From positions 1-30,473 of the forward strand of contig CAYTIB010000073.1 of NCBI GenBank assembly GCA_964437725.1: a stretch of 30,473 nucleotides of DNA, given 5' to 3'. The notes under the pieces were generated by a model. It was not told where the DNA came from and ran no database searches. It worked only from the letters and a program-made list of their open reading frames with translations. Shown piece after piece: positions 1-7,208 of this stretch. A program made the translations under genes and the position numbers. The first letter of the stretch is position 1. Each line of letters begins with the position of its first letter. Source of the DNA: CAYTIB01 sp964437725 (GTDB taxonomy: Bacteria; UBA8248; JACPRG01; G963555815).

Positions 1-1
1 G

Positions 2-688
2 AGTGTGTCCAAACCGCAGGTTTCTTACCGGGAGACCATCCGACAGAGTGGGCAAGCGAGAGAACGGTTCGTTCGGCAAAGTGGCGGTCGTGGACAATAT
101 GGAGATGTGGAGCTCATGGTTGAGCCCCTTCCGTCGGGGAGTGGAATTGAATTCGAGTGGGCCATCGTGGGTGGCGCCATTCCGAAGGAATATGCATCCT
201 CCGTGCAGAAGGGGGTCCGCGAAGCTGCTGCGACCGGTGTCTTATCTGGTTACCCCTTAATGGATCTTAAGGTGACGGTACTGGACGGATCCTCTCACGA
301 TGTGGATTCTTCTGAGTTAGCTTTTTCTGTCGCCGGTTCTATGAGTTTCCAGGCGGCTGTTAAAAAGGCGAGTATGGTTATTCTCGAGCCTCTGATGAAG
401 CTTGAGGTTGTTGTTCCGGAAGAGTATCTCGGAGATGTCATGGGAGAATTGACCTCCCGTCGTGGGAAGATTATGGGGATGTCTCAGCGGGCGGGTGCCC
501 ATGTGGTGTCCGCGGTAGCGCCACTGGCGGAAATGTTCGGCTATGCAACAGATCTTCGGTCGGCTACCCAGGGACGCGCGCATTACACCATGCAGGTTGC
601 CGGTTACGAAGAAGTACCGACCCGGGTCGCCGAAGAAATTATTAGTCTCGCTGGTGAAACGAGATCGCGTAACGCACTGGTCACGTAA
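2..688 (+). CDS. fusA: Elongation factor G, C-terminal part (5' truncated by window edge)
   Basis: The reading frame is open from the first codon at the window edge, so this is the C-terminal third of EF-G (about 229 of the usual ~690 residues). EF-G is the GTPase that drives tRNA-mRNA translocation. The visible part corresponds to domains IV and V. The entry motif KPQVSYRETI, the stretch RQSGGRGQYGDV, the domain IV tip SHDVDSSELAF and the domain V segment ending ATQGRAHYTM are all characteristic. A GTG at 5 could look like a start, but the homology clearly continues upstream, so it is not one. The gene is followed 63 bp later by tuf, as in the str operon. The G domain lies outside the window and cannot be judged. 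Confidence 0.96.
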   Translation, partial: SVSKPQVSYRETIRQSGQARERFVRQSGGRGQYGDVELMVEPLPSGSGIEFEWAIVGGAIPKEYASSVQKGVREAAATGVLSGYPLMDLKVTVLDGSSHDVDSSELAFSVAGSMSFQAAVKKASMVILEPLMKLEVVVPEEYLGDVMGELTSRRGKIMGMSQRAGAHVVSAVAPLAEMFGYATDLRSATQGRAHYTMQVAGYEEVPTRVAEEIISLAGETRSRNALVT

Positions 689-751
689 CGCCGCGTAGAC
701 CAGATTGGACCATGCTTTTAACAAGCAAACGATTTTGAAGGATTACTGATT

Positions 752-1942
752 ATGAGCAAGGCAAAGTTCGAGCGGACAAAGCCGCACGTGAATGTCGGGA
801 CAATTGGCCACGTGGATCATGGGAAGACGACTTTGACGGCGGCAATGACATTGGTTTTATCAAAGCAGGGCCAAGCGGATTATGTGTCGTTTGAGGAGAT
901 TGATAAGGCTCCAGAGGAAAGAGACCGCGGGATTACGATTGCAACGGCGCATGTGGAATATGAGACAGAAAACCGCCACTACGCACATGTGGATTGTCCG
1001 GGTCTTGCCGATTACGTCTTGTTCTTGATCTCTGGTGCGGCGCAGATGGACGGTGCGATATTAGTGGTGAGTGCGGCGGATGGTCCGATGCCTCAGACAC
1101 GAGAGCACATTTTGTTGGCTCGCCAGGTGGGTGTCCCGTTCATCGTGGTTTTCCTGAACAAGGTGGATATGGTGGACGATGATGAGTTAAAGGAACTTGT
1201 GGAACTTGAGGTGCGTGAGCTGCTGTCAAGTTATGATTTTCCAGGGGATGATATTCCGGTAGTTCAGGGAAGTGCGTTGAAAGCATTGGACAATCCTGAG
1301 GATCCGGAATCGGCACAATGCATTTTAGACTTAATGAGTGCGGTTGACAGCTACATTCCGGAGCCTGTTCGTGACATAGACAAGCCGTTTTTGATGCCGG
1401 TGGAGGATGTGTTCACGATCAGCGGTCGTGGGACGGTTGCTACAGGCCGTGTAGAGCGGGGTGTGGTGAAGGTGGGCGAAGAAGTAGAGATTGTTGGTAT
1501 CCGTGACACGGAGAAGACAGTGGCAACGGGTGTGGAAATGTTCCGCAAGCTGTTGGACCAAGGTCAAGCGGGCGATAACGTTGGTGTGCTACTTCGAGGT
1601 GTGAAGCGGGAGGATGTAGAACGAGGTCAGGTTTTAGCGCACCCTGGGTCGATCAAACCCCATAAGAAGTTCAAGGCAGAAGCCTATGTGCTGACGAAAG
1701 ATGAAGGGGGTCGTCATACACCTTTCTTCAACGGGTACCGGCCACAGTTTTACTTTCGAACAACGGATGTAACGGGGGTAGTGACATTGCCCGACGGTGT
1801 GGAGATGGTGATGCCGGGCGATAACATCTCGATGGATGTGGAGTTGATCGGACCAATTGCGATGGAAAAGGAATTGCGATTTGCAATCCGCGAAGGGGGC
1901 CGAACGGTGGGTGCGGGTGTGATTACCGACATTGTGGAGTGA
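752..1942 (+). CDS. tuf: Elongation factor Tu with abnormal switch II
   Basis: EF-Tu, 396 aa, the usual length. It delivers aminoacyl-tRNA to the ribosome as a ternary complex with GTP. Domain 1 has the P-loop GHVDHGKT (residues 19-26), switch I RGITIATAH (59-67), NKVD (136-139) and GSALKAL. Domains 2 and 3 are intact (FTISGRGTVATGRVERG, RTTDVTG, MVMPGDN, FAIREGGRTVGAG). The oddity is switch II. The family motif DCPGHADYVKNMI reads DCPGLADYVLFLI here, so residues 85, 90, 91 and 92 are L, L, F, L instead of H, K, N, M. His85 (His84 in mature E. coli numbering) positions the hydrolytic water, and its loss is known to cripple GTP hydrolysis. A second normal tuf elsewhere, or a sequence error, would explain its survival. 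The gene lies between fusA and rpsJ, with a purine-rich ribosome site (GAAGGA) upstream. Confidence 0.95.
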   Translation: MSKAKFERTKPHVNVGTIGHVDHGKTTLTAAMTLVLSKQGQADYVSFEEIDKAPEERDRGITIATAHVEYETENRHYAHVDCPGLADYVLFLISGAAQMDGAILVVSAADGPMPQTREHILLARQVGVPFIVVFLNKVDMVDDDELKELVELEVRELLSSYDFPGDDIPVVQGSALKALDNPEDPESAQCILDLMSAVDSYIPEPVRDIDKPFLMPVEDVFTISGRGTVATGRVERGVVKVGEEVEIVGIRDTEKTVATGVEMFRKLLDQGQAGDNVGVLLRGVKREDVERGQVLAHPGSIKPHKKFKAEAYVLTKDEGGRHTPFFNGYRPQFYFRTTDVTGVVTLPDGVEMVMPGDNISMDVELIGPIAMEKELRFAIREGGRTVGAGVITDIVE

Positions 1943-1943
1943 A

Positions 1944-1975
1944 CAGGGTAGCCCCCTGATTGGATGACTCTCCAA
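1944..1975 (+). other. Two small tandem stem-loops in the tuf-rpsJ gap
   Basis: Directly after the tuf stop there are two short inverted repeats. CAGGG at 1944-1948 pairs with CCCTG at 1954-1958. TTGGA at 1960-1964 pairs with TCCAA at 1971-1975 and is followed by CTTTAATT. The stems are only 5 bp and there is no proper U run. They may modestly attenuate or stabilise mRNA between the str-type and S10-type parts, but they could equally be chance. Confidence 0.25.
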
Positions 1976-1999
1976 CTTTAATTAACCTAGGTTATGGTA

Positions 2000-2311
2000 A
2001 TGGTGGAACACCAAAAAATCAGAATTCGGCTGAAGGCCTACGATCATCGAATTCTTGATCAGTCTGTGGAGGAAATTGTAGGGACGGCGAGGCGTACGGG
2101 CGCGCGAATTTGTGGACCTGTTCCCCTACCGACGGTTATAAGTAAGTTGACGGTACTCCGGTCTCCGCATGTCAACAAGAAGTCGCGAGAACAATTTGAA
2201 ATTCGGACGCATAAGCGGTTGATGGACATTCTGGAGCCGACGCCTGAGACAGTGGATGCCTTGATGAAGTTGGAATTGGCGGCTGGAGTTGATGTTGAGA
2301 TCAAGTTGTGA
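2000..2311 (+). CDS. rpsJ: 30S ribosomal protein S10
   Basis: S10 (NusE), about 103 aa. It is a small-subunit head protein that also binds NusB/NusG in antitermination. The motifs IRIRLKAYDHR, SPHVNKKSREQFEIRTHKR and the C-terminal LELAAGVDVEIKL are diagnostic. An ATG six bases upstream (1994) is in frame, but the start at 2000 is preferred. It gives the family's usual N-terminus and a better distance (8 nt) from the weak AGG at 1989-1991. The long-loop segment reads PTVISKL, where a basic residue usually follows PT; this loop varies between lineages. First gene of the S10 block. Confidence 0.95.
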   Translation: MVEHQKIRIRLKAYDHRILDQSVEEIVGTARRTGARICGPVPLPTVISKLTVLRSPHVNKKSREQFEIRTHKRLMDILEPTPETVDALMKLELAAGVDVEIKL

Positions 2312-2323
2312 GGTGTTGAAGTA

Positions 2324-3145
2324 ATGACGGTTTGTATCCTGGGCAAGAAATTGGGGATGACCCAAGTTTATGACGAGGATGGTAATACCGTTCCCGTGAC
2401 GGTAGTCGAGGTCGGTCCTTGCCCGATTGTCCAGAGGAAGACCGAGGAGCGAGATGGCTATGCTGCGGTACAGATGGGATTTCAGCCTCAGCGCCAAAAG
2501 CGGGTAAATAAACCACGAAAAGGGCACTTCGATGCGGCGGGAGTTGACCCCACTCGGATTCTTCGAGAGTTTCGATTGGACGAAGGTCAGGATGGGGAAA
2601 AGTTTCAGGTTGGTGAGGTTATTAGCGCAAAAATTTTTTTTCGTGGGGATGTTGTTAACGTAACTGGTAAGAGTAAGGGTAAGGGTTTCCAAGGTGGAAT
2701 GAAGCGTCACGGATGGAGTGGTGGTCCTGCCACGCATGGTTCTATGTTCAAACGTGCTCCTGGGTCAATCGGCGCATCTGCTTATCCTGCCCGGGTTGTT
2801 CCAGGCCACCCCTTACCGGGCCATATGGGGGATGAGAGAGTTACAGTGCGACATCTTCAAGTGGTTCGTGTGTTGGAAGATCAAAACCTAATGTTACTCA
2901 AAGGCTCTGTTCCAGGTCCGCGAACAGGAGTATTGGAAATTCGGCTGGCAGCACGTTTGCCAGAAGTTGCGGCGGCGGCCGCGGAGGCAGAGGCCGTAGC
3001 TTCTGATTCTGCGGCTGAGACAGGAATAACAGAAGAGGCAAAATTAGAAGCGGGGGTCGAGACGCCAACGCCAGATGAAGAGGCAAAGGTACCGGTTGAG
3101 GAAACTGCGAAGGAAGACGAGGCAACCGGAGAGAAAGAGGAATAG
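2324..3145 (+). CDS. rplC: 50S ribosomal protein L3 with acidic C-terminal tail
   Basis: L3 is an early assembly protein near the peptidyl transferase centre. Residues 1-211 form the normal protein: LGKKLGMTQVYDEDG, KSKGKGFQGGMKRHG, GPATHGSMFKRAPGSIG and LPGHMGDERVTVRHL. The glutamine in KGFQGGMKRHG matches the usual methylation-site loop. From about residue 212 there is an extra tail of about 62 residues, rich in Ala and Glu with some Asp, Thr and Pro. Most L3 proteins (about 205-215 aa) lack it. It starts with an alanine run and looks disordered. It follows rpsJ by 12 bp and ends 4 bp before rplD. The core identification is secure, and the tail's role is unknown. Confidence 0.96.
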   Translation: MTVCILGKKLGMTQVYDEDGNTVPVTVVEVGPCPIVQRKTEERDGYAAVQMGFQPQRQKRVNKPRKGHFDAAGVDPTRILREFRLDEGQDGEKFQVGEVISAKIFFRGDVVNVTGKSKGKGFQGGMKRHGWSGGPATHGSMFKRAPGSIGASAYPARVVPGHPLPGHMGDERVTVRHLQVVRVLEDQNLMLLKGSVPGPRTGVLEIRLAARLPEVAAAAAEAEAVASDSAAETGITEEAKLEAGVETPTPDEEAKVPVEETAKEDEATGEKEE

Positions 3146-3149
3146 GGTT

Positions 3150-3812
3150 TTGCCAGTACTAGAGGTAGTCAACCAGAAGAACGAGCCTGTGGGCGAGGTC
3201 ACCTTGGATGATGCTATCTTCGACGGCCAGGTTCGTGAGCACCTGATCCATGAAGTGGTTGTGATGCAACTGGCCGCTCGTAGGTCGGGTACATCGTCGG
3301 CCAAGACGCGTAGTGAGGTGAAAGGGAGCCGGGCCAAACCTTGGCGGCAAAAAGGAACAGGTCGGGCCCGTGCAGGGCGAAAGCAGTCTCCTCTTTGGAG
3401 GCACGGTGGTGTCATTTTCCCCCCTAAACCGAGAGATTATCGGTTTGGGCCCCCGAAGAAAATTCGCCAGGCGGCTTTGGTCTCTGCTCTAAACCGGAAG
3501 ATATCAGGAGGACACATCAAGGTGGTGGAGTCTTTCCAGTTGCCTCAGCCTAAGACTGTGGAACTGCAAAAGCTCTTGGGTAACCTGGAGCTTGGTGGTC
3601 ACGTGCTCTGTGTGACTGCGGGACCGGATCCTGAGTTGAGACAGGCCAGTTGGAATTTGCAAAAAACGAAAAGCCTTCCGGCTATAGGGGTGAACGTTTA
3701 TGACGTAGAGAGGGCGAACGTACTCTTAGCCTCCCGAGAAGGAATCGAGGCTGTCCAACAGCGATTTGGACCTAGGGAGGATGGTGCGTCCGATGAGAGG
3801 GTCCAGAAGTGA
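3150..3812 (+). CDS. rplD: 50S ribosomal protein L4
   Basis: L4, 220 aa from a TTG start. It lines the exit tunnel and in some bacteria autoregulates the S10 operon. The segment KGSRAKPWRQKGTGRARAG and the adjacent SPLWRHGGVIFPPKPRDY form the family's extended tunnel loop. The TTG at 3150 is chosen because the family begins with M-P-x-L-x-V-V-N and the protein after this codon reads PVLEVVNQ. An AGAGG (3136-3140) sits about 9 nt upstream. The in-frame ATG at 3075 would place an Arg-rich, non-homologous leader inside the L3 tail. The gene starts 4 bp after the rplC stop, suggesting translational coupling, and overlaps rplW by 4 bp. Confidence 0.94.
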   Translation: MPVLEVVNQKNEPVGEVTLDDAIFDGQVREHLIHEVVVMQLAARRSGTSSAKTRSEVKGSRAKPWRQKGTGRARAGRKQSPLWRHGGVIFPPKPRDYRFGPPKKIRQAALVSALNRKISGGHIKVVESFQLPQPKTVELQKLLGNLELGGHVLCVTAGPDPELRQASWNLQKTKSLPAIGVNVYDVERANVLLASREGIEAVQQRFGPREDGASDERVQK

Positions 3813-4102
3813 AAAAGGATCTCCGGGAGATTATTCGAAAACCAGTGGTGACCGAAAAAAGCACGGTGGCCAACGAAGAATCAAATAAATTTACCTTCGT
3901 CGTTTTGAAGGGTGCTAACAAGTTGGAGATTAAGCGTTCGGTTGAGGAAATTTTTGGTGTTCATGTTGTCGAGGTGCGGACAATGAACAACCATGGCAAA
4001 TTTAAGCGCCTTGGACCCAAACGAGGTCGACGATCCGATTGGAAGAAGGCAATTGTCACCCTTCGTGAAGGCGATAGAATCGATTTGTTTGAGAATGTTT
4101 AG
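3809..4102 (+). CDS. rplW: 50S ribosomal protein L23
   Basis: L23, 97 aa. It sits at the tunnel exit and docks trigger factor and SRP. RKPVVTEKST near the N-terminus and KFKRLGPKRGRRSDWKKAIVTL near the C-terminus are typical. It starts with GTG that overlaps the rplD stop (GTGA), a classic coupled junction. The length is normal. Confidence 0.95.
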   Translation: MKKDLREIIRKPVVTEKSTVANEESNKFTFVVLKGANKLEIKRSVEEIFGVHVVEVRTMNNHGKFKRLGPKRGRRSDWKKAIVTLREGDRIDLFENV

Positions 4103-4128
4103 ATCGCTTAAGGGAAAAATCTGAGAGT

Positions 4129-4956
4129 ATGGGAATTAAAAAATTTAATCCGACCTCGCCCGGTAGACGGCATCAGACAGTTTCAGATTTTGCGGAACTT
4201 ACCGGCGGAAAACCTGAAAAGAAACTGCTCCGGAGTGCCCCTAGGTCTGGGGGCCGGAATGCGCATGGCAGAATGACTATTCGCCATCGAGGGGGCGGCC
4301 ACAAAAGACGCTACCGTCTTTTGGATTTTCGGCGGACCAAGGATGGTGTTCCAGGTGTCGTTGATTCCATCGAGTACGACCCTAATCGGTCGGCGCATAT
4401 TGCCATGGTTAAGTATGCCGATGGGGAAAAACGTTACATTTTGTCCCCCGCAAAGCTCCAGGTAGGCGTCACTGTCATGTCAGGGCAGGAGGCAGAGGTT
4501 AAACCTGGCAATACAATGGTTTTGCAGGATATTCCTCTTGGTACGATGATCCATAATATTGAGTTAAAACCCGGCAAAGGCGGGCAGCTCGTCCGAAGTG
4601 CGGGGACCCAAGCTCAGCTTATGGCAAAAGAGGGAAAATATGCCCAAGTCAGGCTGCCATCGGGAGAGCAAAGGATGGTCCCGGTTGCCTGCCGTGCGAC
4701 CGTGGGTCAACTTGGAAACCTTGATCACGAAAATATTTCCTTGGGGAAAGCGGGTCGATCGCGTTGGCTTGGACGGCGCCCAAAGGTCCGTGGCGTGGCA
4801 ATGAATCCTATCGACCACCCTATGGGAGGTGGGGAAGGAAAGTCCTCTGGAGGACGTAACCCAACAACGCCCTGGGGGAAACCGACCAAGGGTTATAAGA
4901 CCAGGAAAAAGGGGAAGCTTTCGGATCGCTATATTGTCCGAAGGCGTAATAAGTAA
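4129..4956 (+). CDS. rplB: 50S ribosomal protein L2
   Basis: L2, 275 aa. It is needed for subunit association and peptidyl transferase assembly. It has the RNA-binding segment RNAHGRMTIRHRGGGHKRRYR and the C-terminal hallmark MNPIDHPMGGGEG. In that motif the functionally important first histidine (equivalent of E. coli His229) is present. The second histidine of the common DHPH form is Met, a form I recall from other bacterial groups. SS-rich linker GKSSGGRNPTTPWG and RYIVRRRNK end are normal. Confidence 0.96.
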   Translation: MGIKKFNPTSPGRRHQTVSDFAELTGGKPEKKLLRSAPRSGGRNAHGRMTIRHRGGGHKRRYRLLDFRRTKDGVPGVVDSIEYDPNRSAHIAMVKYADGEKRYILSPAKLQVGVTVMSGQEAEVKPGNTMVLQDIPLGTMIHNIELKPGKGGQLVRSAGTQAQLMAKEGKYAQVRLPSGEQRMVPVACRATVGQLGNLDHENISLGKAGRSRWLGRRPKVRGVAMNPIDHPMGGGEGKSSGGRNPTTPWGKPTKGYKTRKKGKLSDRYIVRRRNK

Positions 4957-4988
4957 AGCAATAAACGAGGAAAGGATAGGAGTCGAAA

Positions 4989-5276
4989 ATGGGCCGGTCA
5001 CTAAAAAAGGGACCCTATGTCGCCGAAAGACTGCTCAAGCGTGTGCAGCTTATGGAAGCCTCGGGCGATAAGCAGGCCATCAAAACATGGGCCCGTCGAT
5101 CGACGATACCTCCTGAGTTTGTCGGATTTACTTTTGCCGTTCACAACGGAAAGAAATTTATTCCTGTGTATGTGACGGAGAATATGGTTGGACATAAATT
5201 AGGTGAGTTTTCGCCGACGCGTACGTTCCGGTCCCATTCGGGTCGGGTGTTGAAACGGTCGGCTTCTCTAAAGTGA
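4989..5276 (+). CDS. rpsS: 30S ribosomal protein S19
   Basis: S19, 95 aa. It forms a heterodimer with S13 in the head of the small subunit and contacts the B1a bridge. MGRSLKKGPYV, KTWARRSTIPPEFVG and the strongly conserved VGHKLGEFSPTRTFRSH identify it. A good ribosome site (AGGAG) precedes the ATG. The length is standard. It lies 32 bp after rplB and 9 bp before rplV. Confidence 0.96.
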   Translation: MGRSLKKGPYVAERLLKRVQLMEASGDKQAIKTWARRSTIPPEFVGFTFAVHNGKKFIPVYVTENMVGHKLGEFSPTRTFRSHSGRVLKRSASLK

Positions 5277-5285
5277 GAGATTTGG

Positions 5286-5636
5286 ATGGAATCGAGAGCT
5301 ATCCTTCGGTTTGCCCGTCGTTCCCCCCAGAAGCTTCGGGGAGTGGCAGAGCTTATCCGTGGGAAACCCGTCGAGAAGGCCCTCCAAACACTAGACTTGG
5401 CGCCGCAGGGTTCAGCGAAGGTGTTGCGTAAGGTGGTTCGCTCAGCACTAGCCAACGCAGAGTCTAAAGGGACTACCGACGATGTGGAGAGGCTTTACAT
5501 AAAGCAGCTTATGATTGATGGGGGCCCAAAGTTAAAGCGATTTCGGCCTCGTGCTCGGGGACGTGCGACAAAAATCCTTAAGCCCATGAGCCACATAACA
5601 GTGGTATTGGGAACGCCGGATAGCGAGGAGAACTAA
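5286..5636 (+). CDS. rplV: 50S ribosomal protein L22
   Basis: L22, 116 aa. Its beta-hairpin lines the exit tunnel constriction and is the macrolide-resistance hot spot. ARRSPQKLRGVAELIRGKPVEKAL at the start of the globular domain and the hairpin segment KRFRPRARGRATKIL are visible. The hairpin shows no obvious deletion or insertion. Gene order S19-L22-S3 is the standard S10 arrangement, and rpsC starts 2 bp after this stop. Confidence 0.95.
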   Translation: MESRAILRFARRSPQKLRGVAELIRGKPVEKALQTLDLAPQGSAKVLRKVVRSALANAESKGTTDDVERLYIKQLMIDGGPKLKRFRPRARGRATKILKPMSHITVVLGTPDSEEN

Positions 5637-5638
5637 AA

Positions 5639-6286
5639 ATGGGGCAAAAGGTTCACCCGACCGGATTCCGCTTGGGCTTCAATAAGACGTGGGTCTCAAA
5701 TTGGTTTGCAAGACGTGATTTTGCCGATTTGCTTCATGAGGATCTGGAGCTGCGAAAGTATATTAAAAAGACGCTGTACCACGCCGGCGTTTCCAAAATT
5801 ACAGTAGAGCGTGCTTCCCAGCGGTGTCGGATTGATATATGGGCTGCTAGACCCGGGATCATCATTGGCAAACGGGGTACGGAGGTAGATAAGCTCCGTA
5901 CTGACCTTCAGAGCAGGACGGGGAAACAGGTTCATATCAACATTAAAGAAGTTAGGAAAGCCGAGGCCGATGCCCAACTGGTAGCGGAAAATATTGCGTT
6001 GCAGCTTGAGCGGCGTGTGGGTTTCCGCCGAGCCATGAAACGGGCGGTTACTTCTGCCCTCCGTTTTGGGGTGCGGGGAATAAAGGTGGGTGTCTCGGGG
6101 CGGCTTGGTGGCGCTGAGATGTCTCGGAAGGAGTGGGTCCGGGAAGGTCAAATTCCGCTCCACACCCTCCGTGCAGATATTGATTTCGGTTTTGCCGAAT
6201 CCAAAACGACTTATGGTGTCATCGGCGTTAAGGTTTGGGTGTACAAAGGGGAATCCTATTCACCGTTTAGTGACCGGGAAGCCTAA
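5639..6286 (+). CDS. rpsC: 30S ribosomal protein S3
   Basis: S3, 215 aa. It forms part of the mRNA entry channel and helicase site. N-terminal MGQKVHPTGFRLGF is diagnostic. The type II KH domain shows the GxxG loop in GIIIGKRGTEV. The C-terminal domain contains VKVGVSGRLGGAEMSR and ADIDFGFAES. Length is usual. An AGGAG-type ribosome site (GCGAGGAGAAC) lies just upstream, overlapping the end of rplV. Confidence 0.96.
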   Translation: MGQKVHPTGFRLGFNKTWVSNWFARRDFADLLHEDLELRKYIKKTLYHAGVSKITVERASQRCRIDIWAARPGIIIGKRGTEVDKLRTDLQSRTGKQVHINIKEVRKAEADAQLVAENIALQLERRVGFRRAMKRAVTSALRFGVRGIKVGVSGRLGGAEMSRKEWVREGQIPLHTLRADIDFGFAESKTTYGVIGVKVWVYKGESYSPFSDREA

Positions 6287-6304
6287 AAGGAGGGGATGTT
6301 CCCC

Positions 6305-6712
6305 ATGTTGATGCCAAAGAAAGTAAAGCACCGCAAGATACAGCGGGGACGTAGACGCGGTAAGTCTTTCGCAGGGTCGACTCTGGAGTTTGGAGAATAT
6401 GGATTGCAGGCAATTGAAACTGTATGGATGACAGATCGGCAAATTGAGGCTGCTCGGATTGCTATGACGCGGCACGTCAAGCGTGGTGCCAAGATTTGGA
6501 TTCGCGTTTTCCCGGATAAGCCAATAACCAAGAAGCCCGCCGAGGTCAGGATGGGCAAAGGGAAAGGCCCACCGGAGCAGTGGGTAGCCGTCGTCCGGCC
6601 AGGACGAATTTTATACGAGATGGCTGGAGTAGCCGAACCCATTGCTCGTGAGGCCATGCGCCTAGCGGGGCGCAAGTTGCCGATGAAAACACAGTTTGTG
6701 GTAAAGAGCTGA
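6305..6712 (+). CDS. rplP: 50S ribosomal protein L16
   Basis: L16, 135 aa. It organises the A-site side of the large subunit and the L7/L12 stalk base. It begins MLMPKKVKHRKIQRGRRRG, exactly the family N-terminus. The ATG at 6305 is preferred over the in-frame ATG at 6296, because the strong AAAAGGAGGGG at 6285-6295 directly abuts 6296 but stands a proper distance from 6305. WIRVFPDKPITKKPAE and RMGKGKGPPEQWVAVV, including the conserved arginine hydroxylated in some bacteria, are intact. Confidence 0.95.
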   Translation: MLMPKKVKHRKIQRGRRRGKSFAGSTLEFGEYGLQAIETVWMTDRQIEAARIAMTRHVKRGAKIWIRVFPDKPITKKPAEVRMGKGKGPPEQWVAVVRPGRILYEMAGVAEPIAREAMRLAGRKLPMKTQFVVKS

Positions 6713-6731
6713 TGGTGAGAATGGTGATCAT

Positions 6732-6917
6732 ATGAAGCCGCAGGAGCTACGAGATCTCACAGATGAAGAGCTAGTAACCAAGGAACGTGAGTTGAGGGAG
6801 GAATTATTCAACCTGCGATTTCAGTTGGCAACGGGTCAAGTAGAGAATCCTATGCGAATACGCATGGTTCGAAGAGATATTGCACGGGCGAAGACAGCTG
6901 CCCGAGAACGAACCTAA
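6732..6917 (+). CDS. rpmC: 50S ribosomal protein L29
   Basis: L29, 61 aa. It is a small helical-hairpin protein near the tunnel exit, next to L23. It begins MKPQELRDLTDEEL and carries LFNLRFQLATGQVENPMRIR, then RRDIARAKT, the family signature. The charged leucine-rich helices match known L29 proteins in length and pattern. It sits in the standard L16-L29-S17 order. Confidence 0.95.
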   Translation: MKPQELRDLTDEELVTKERELREELFNLRFQLATGQVENPMRIRMVRRDIARAKTAARERT

Positions 6918-6931
6918 AGAAGGGCTAATTG

Positions 6932-7195
6932 ATGGTAGCGAATGTACGAGGACGTAGGAAAACTCGAGTAGGTCAAGTCGTTAGCAACAAGATGGACAAA
7001 ACAGTGGTTGTGCGGGTAGACCGACTGGTTCAGCATCCGATTCTCAAAAGAATCATGCGTCGCAGGTCTAGTTTTCACGTCCATGACGAAAGTAACGAGT
7101 TGGCAGTGGGAGACAAGGTGCGCATCATGGAGACTCGTCCCCTTAGTAAAACAAAATGCTGGCGACTGGTCGAAGTAATCGAGAAAGCCCGATGA
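6932..7195 (+). CDS. rpsQ: 30S ribosomal protein S17
   Basis: S17, 87 aa, an OB-fold primary 16S binder. RRKTRVGQVVSNKMDKTVVV, the SFHVHDE turn and VGDKVRIMETRPLSKTK are typical. A TTG three bases upstream (6929) could also initiate. The ATG at 6932 is chosen, with AAGAAGGG at the right spacing. Length is ordinary. Confidence 0.95.
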   Translation: MVANVRGRRKTRVGQVVSNKMDKTVVVRVDRLVQHPILKRIMRRRSSFHVHDESNELAVGDKVRIMETRPLSKTKCWRLVEVIEKAR

Positions 7196-7208
7196 ACTGG
7201 AGAACGCT

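Noticed and set aside
713..727. Stem TGCTT/AAGCA in the fusA-tuf gap.
   Set aside because: A 5 bp stem without a U run, easily produced by chance; no separate feature claimed.
2129..2160. Unusual S10 loop PTVISKL.
   Set aside because: The long loop of S10 varies between lineages and the flanking motifs are intact. It is not a comparable case to the EF-Tu change.
2126..2737. 203-codon minus-strand open frame across rpsJ and rplC.
   Set aside because: It lies antisense to two certain ribosomal genes and shows no family motif, so it is a shadow frame.
3075..3149. A longer L4 start at ATG 3075.
   Set aside because: It would add an Arg-rich leader read from the alternative frame of the L3 tail. 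TTG at 3150 gives the family N-terminus and a proper ribosome site.
4798..4845. L2 motif reads DHPM instead of DHPH.
   Set aside because: The essential first histidine remains, and DHPM is a form I recall in L2 of other bacterial groups, so it is lineage variation.
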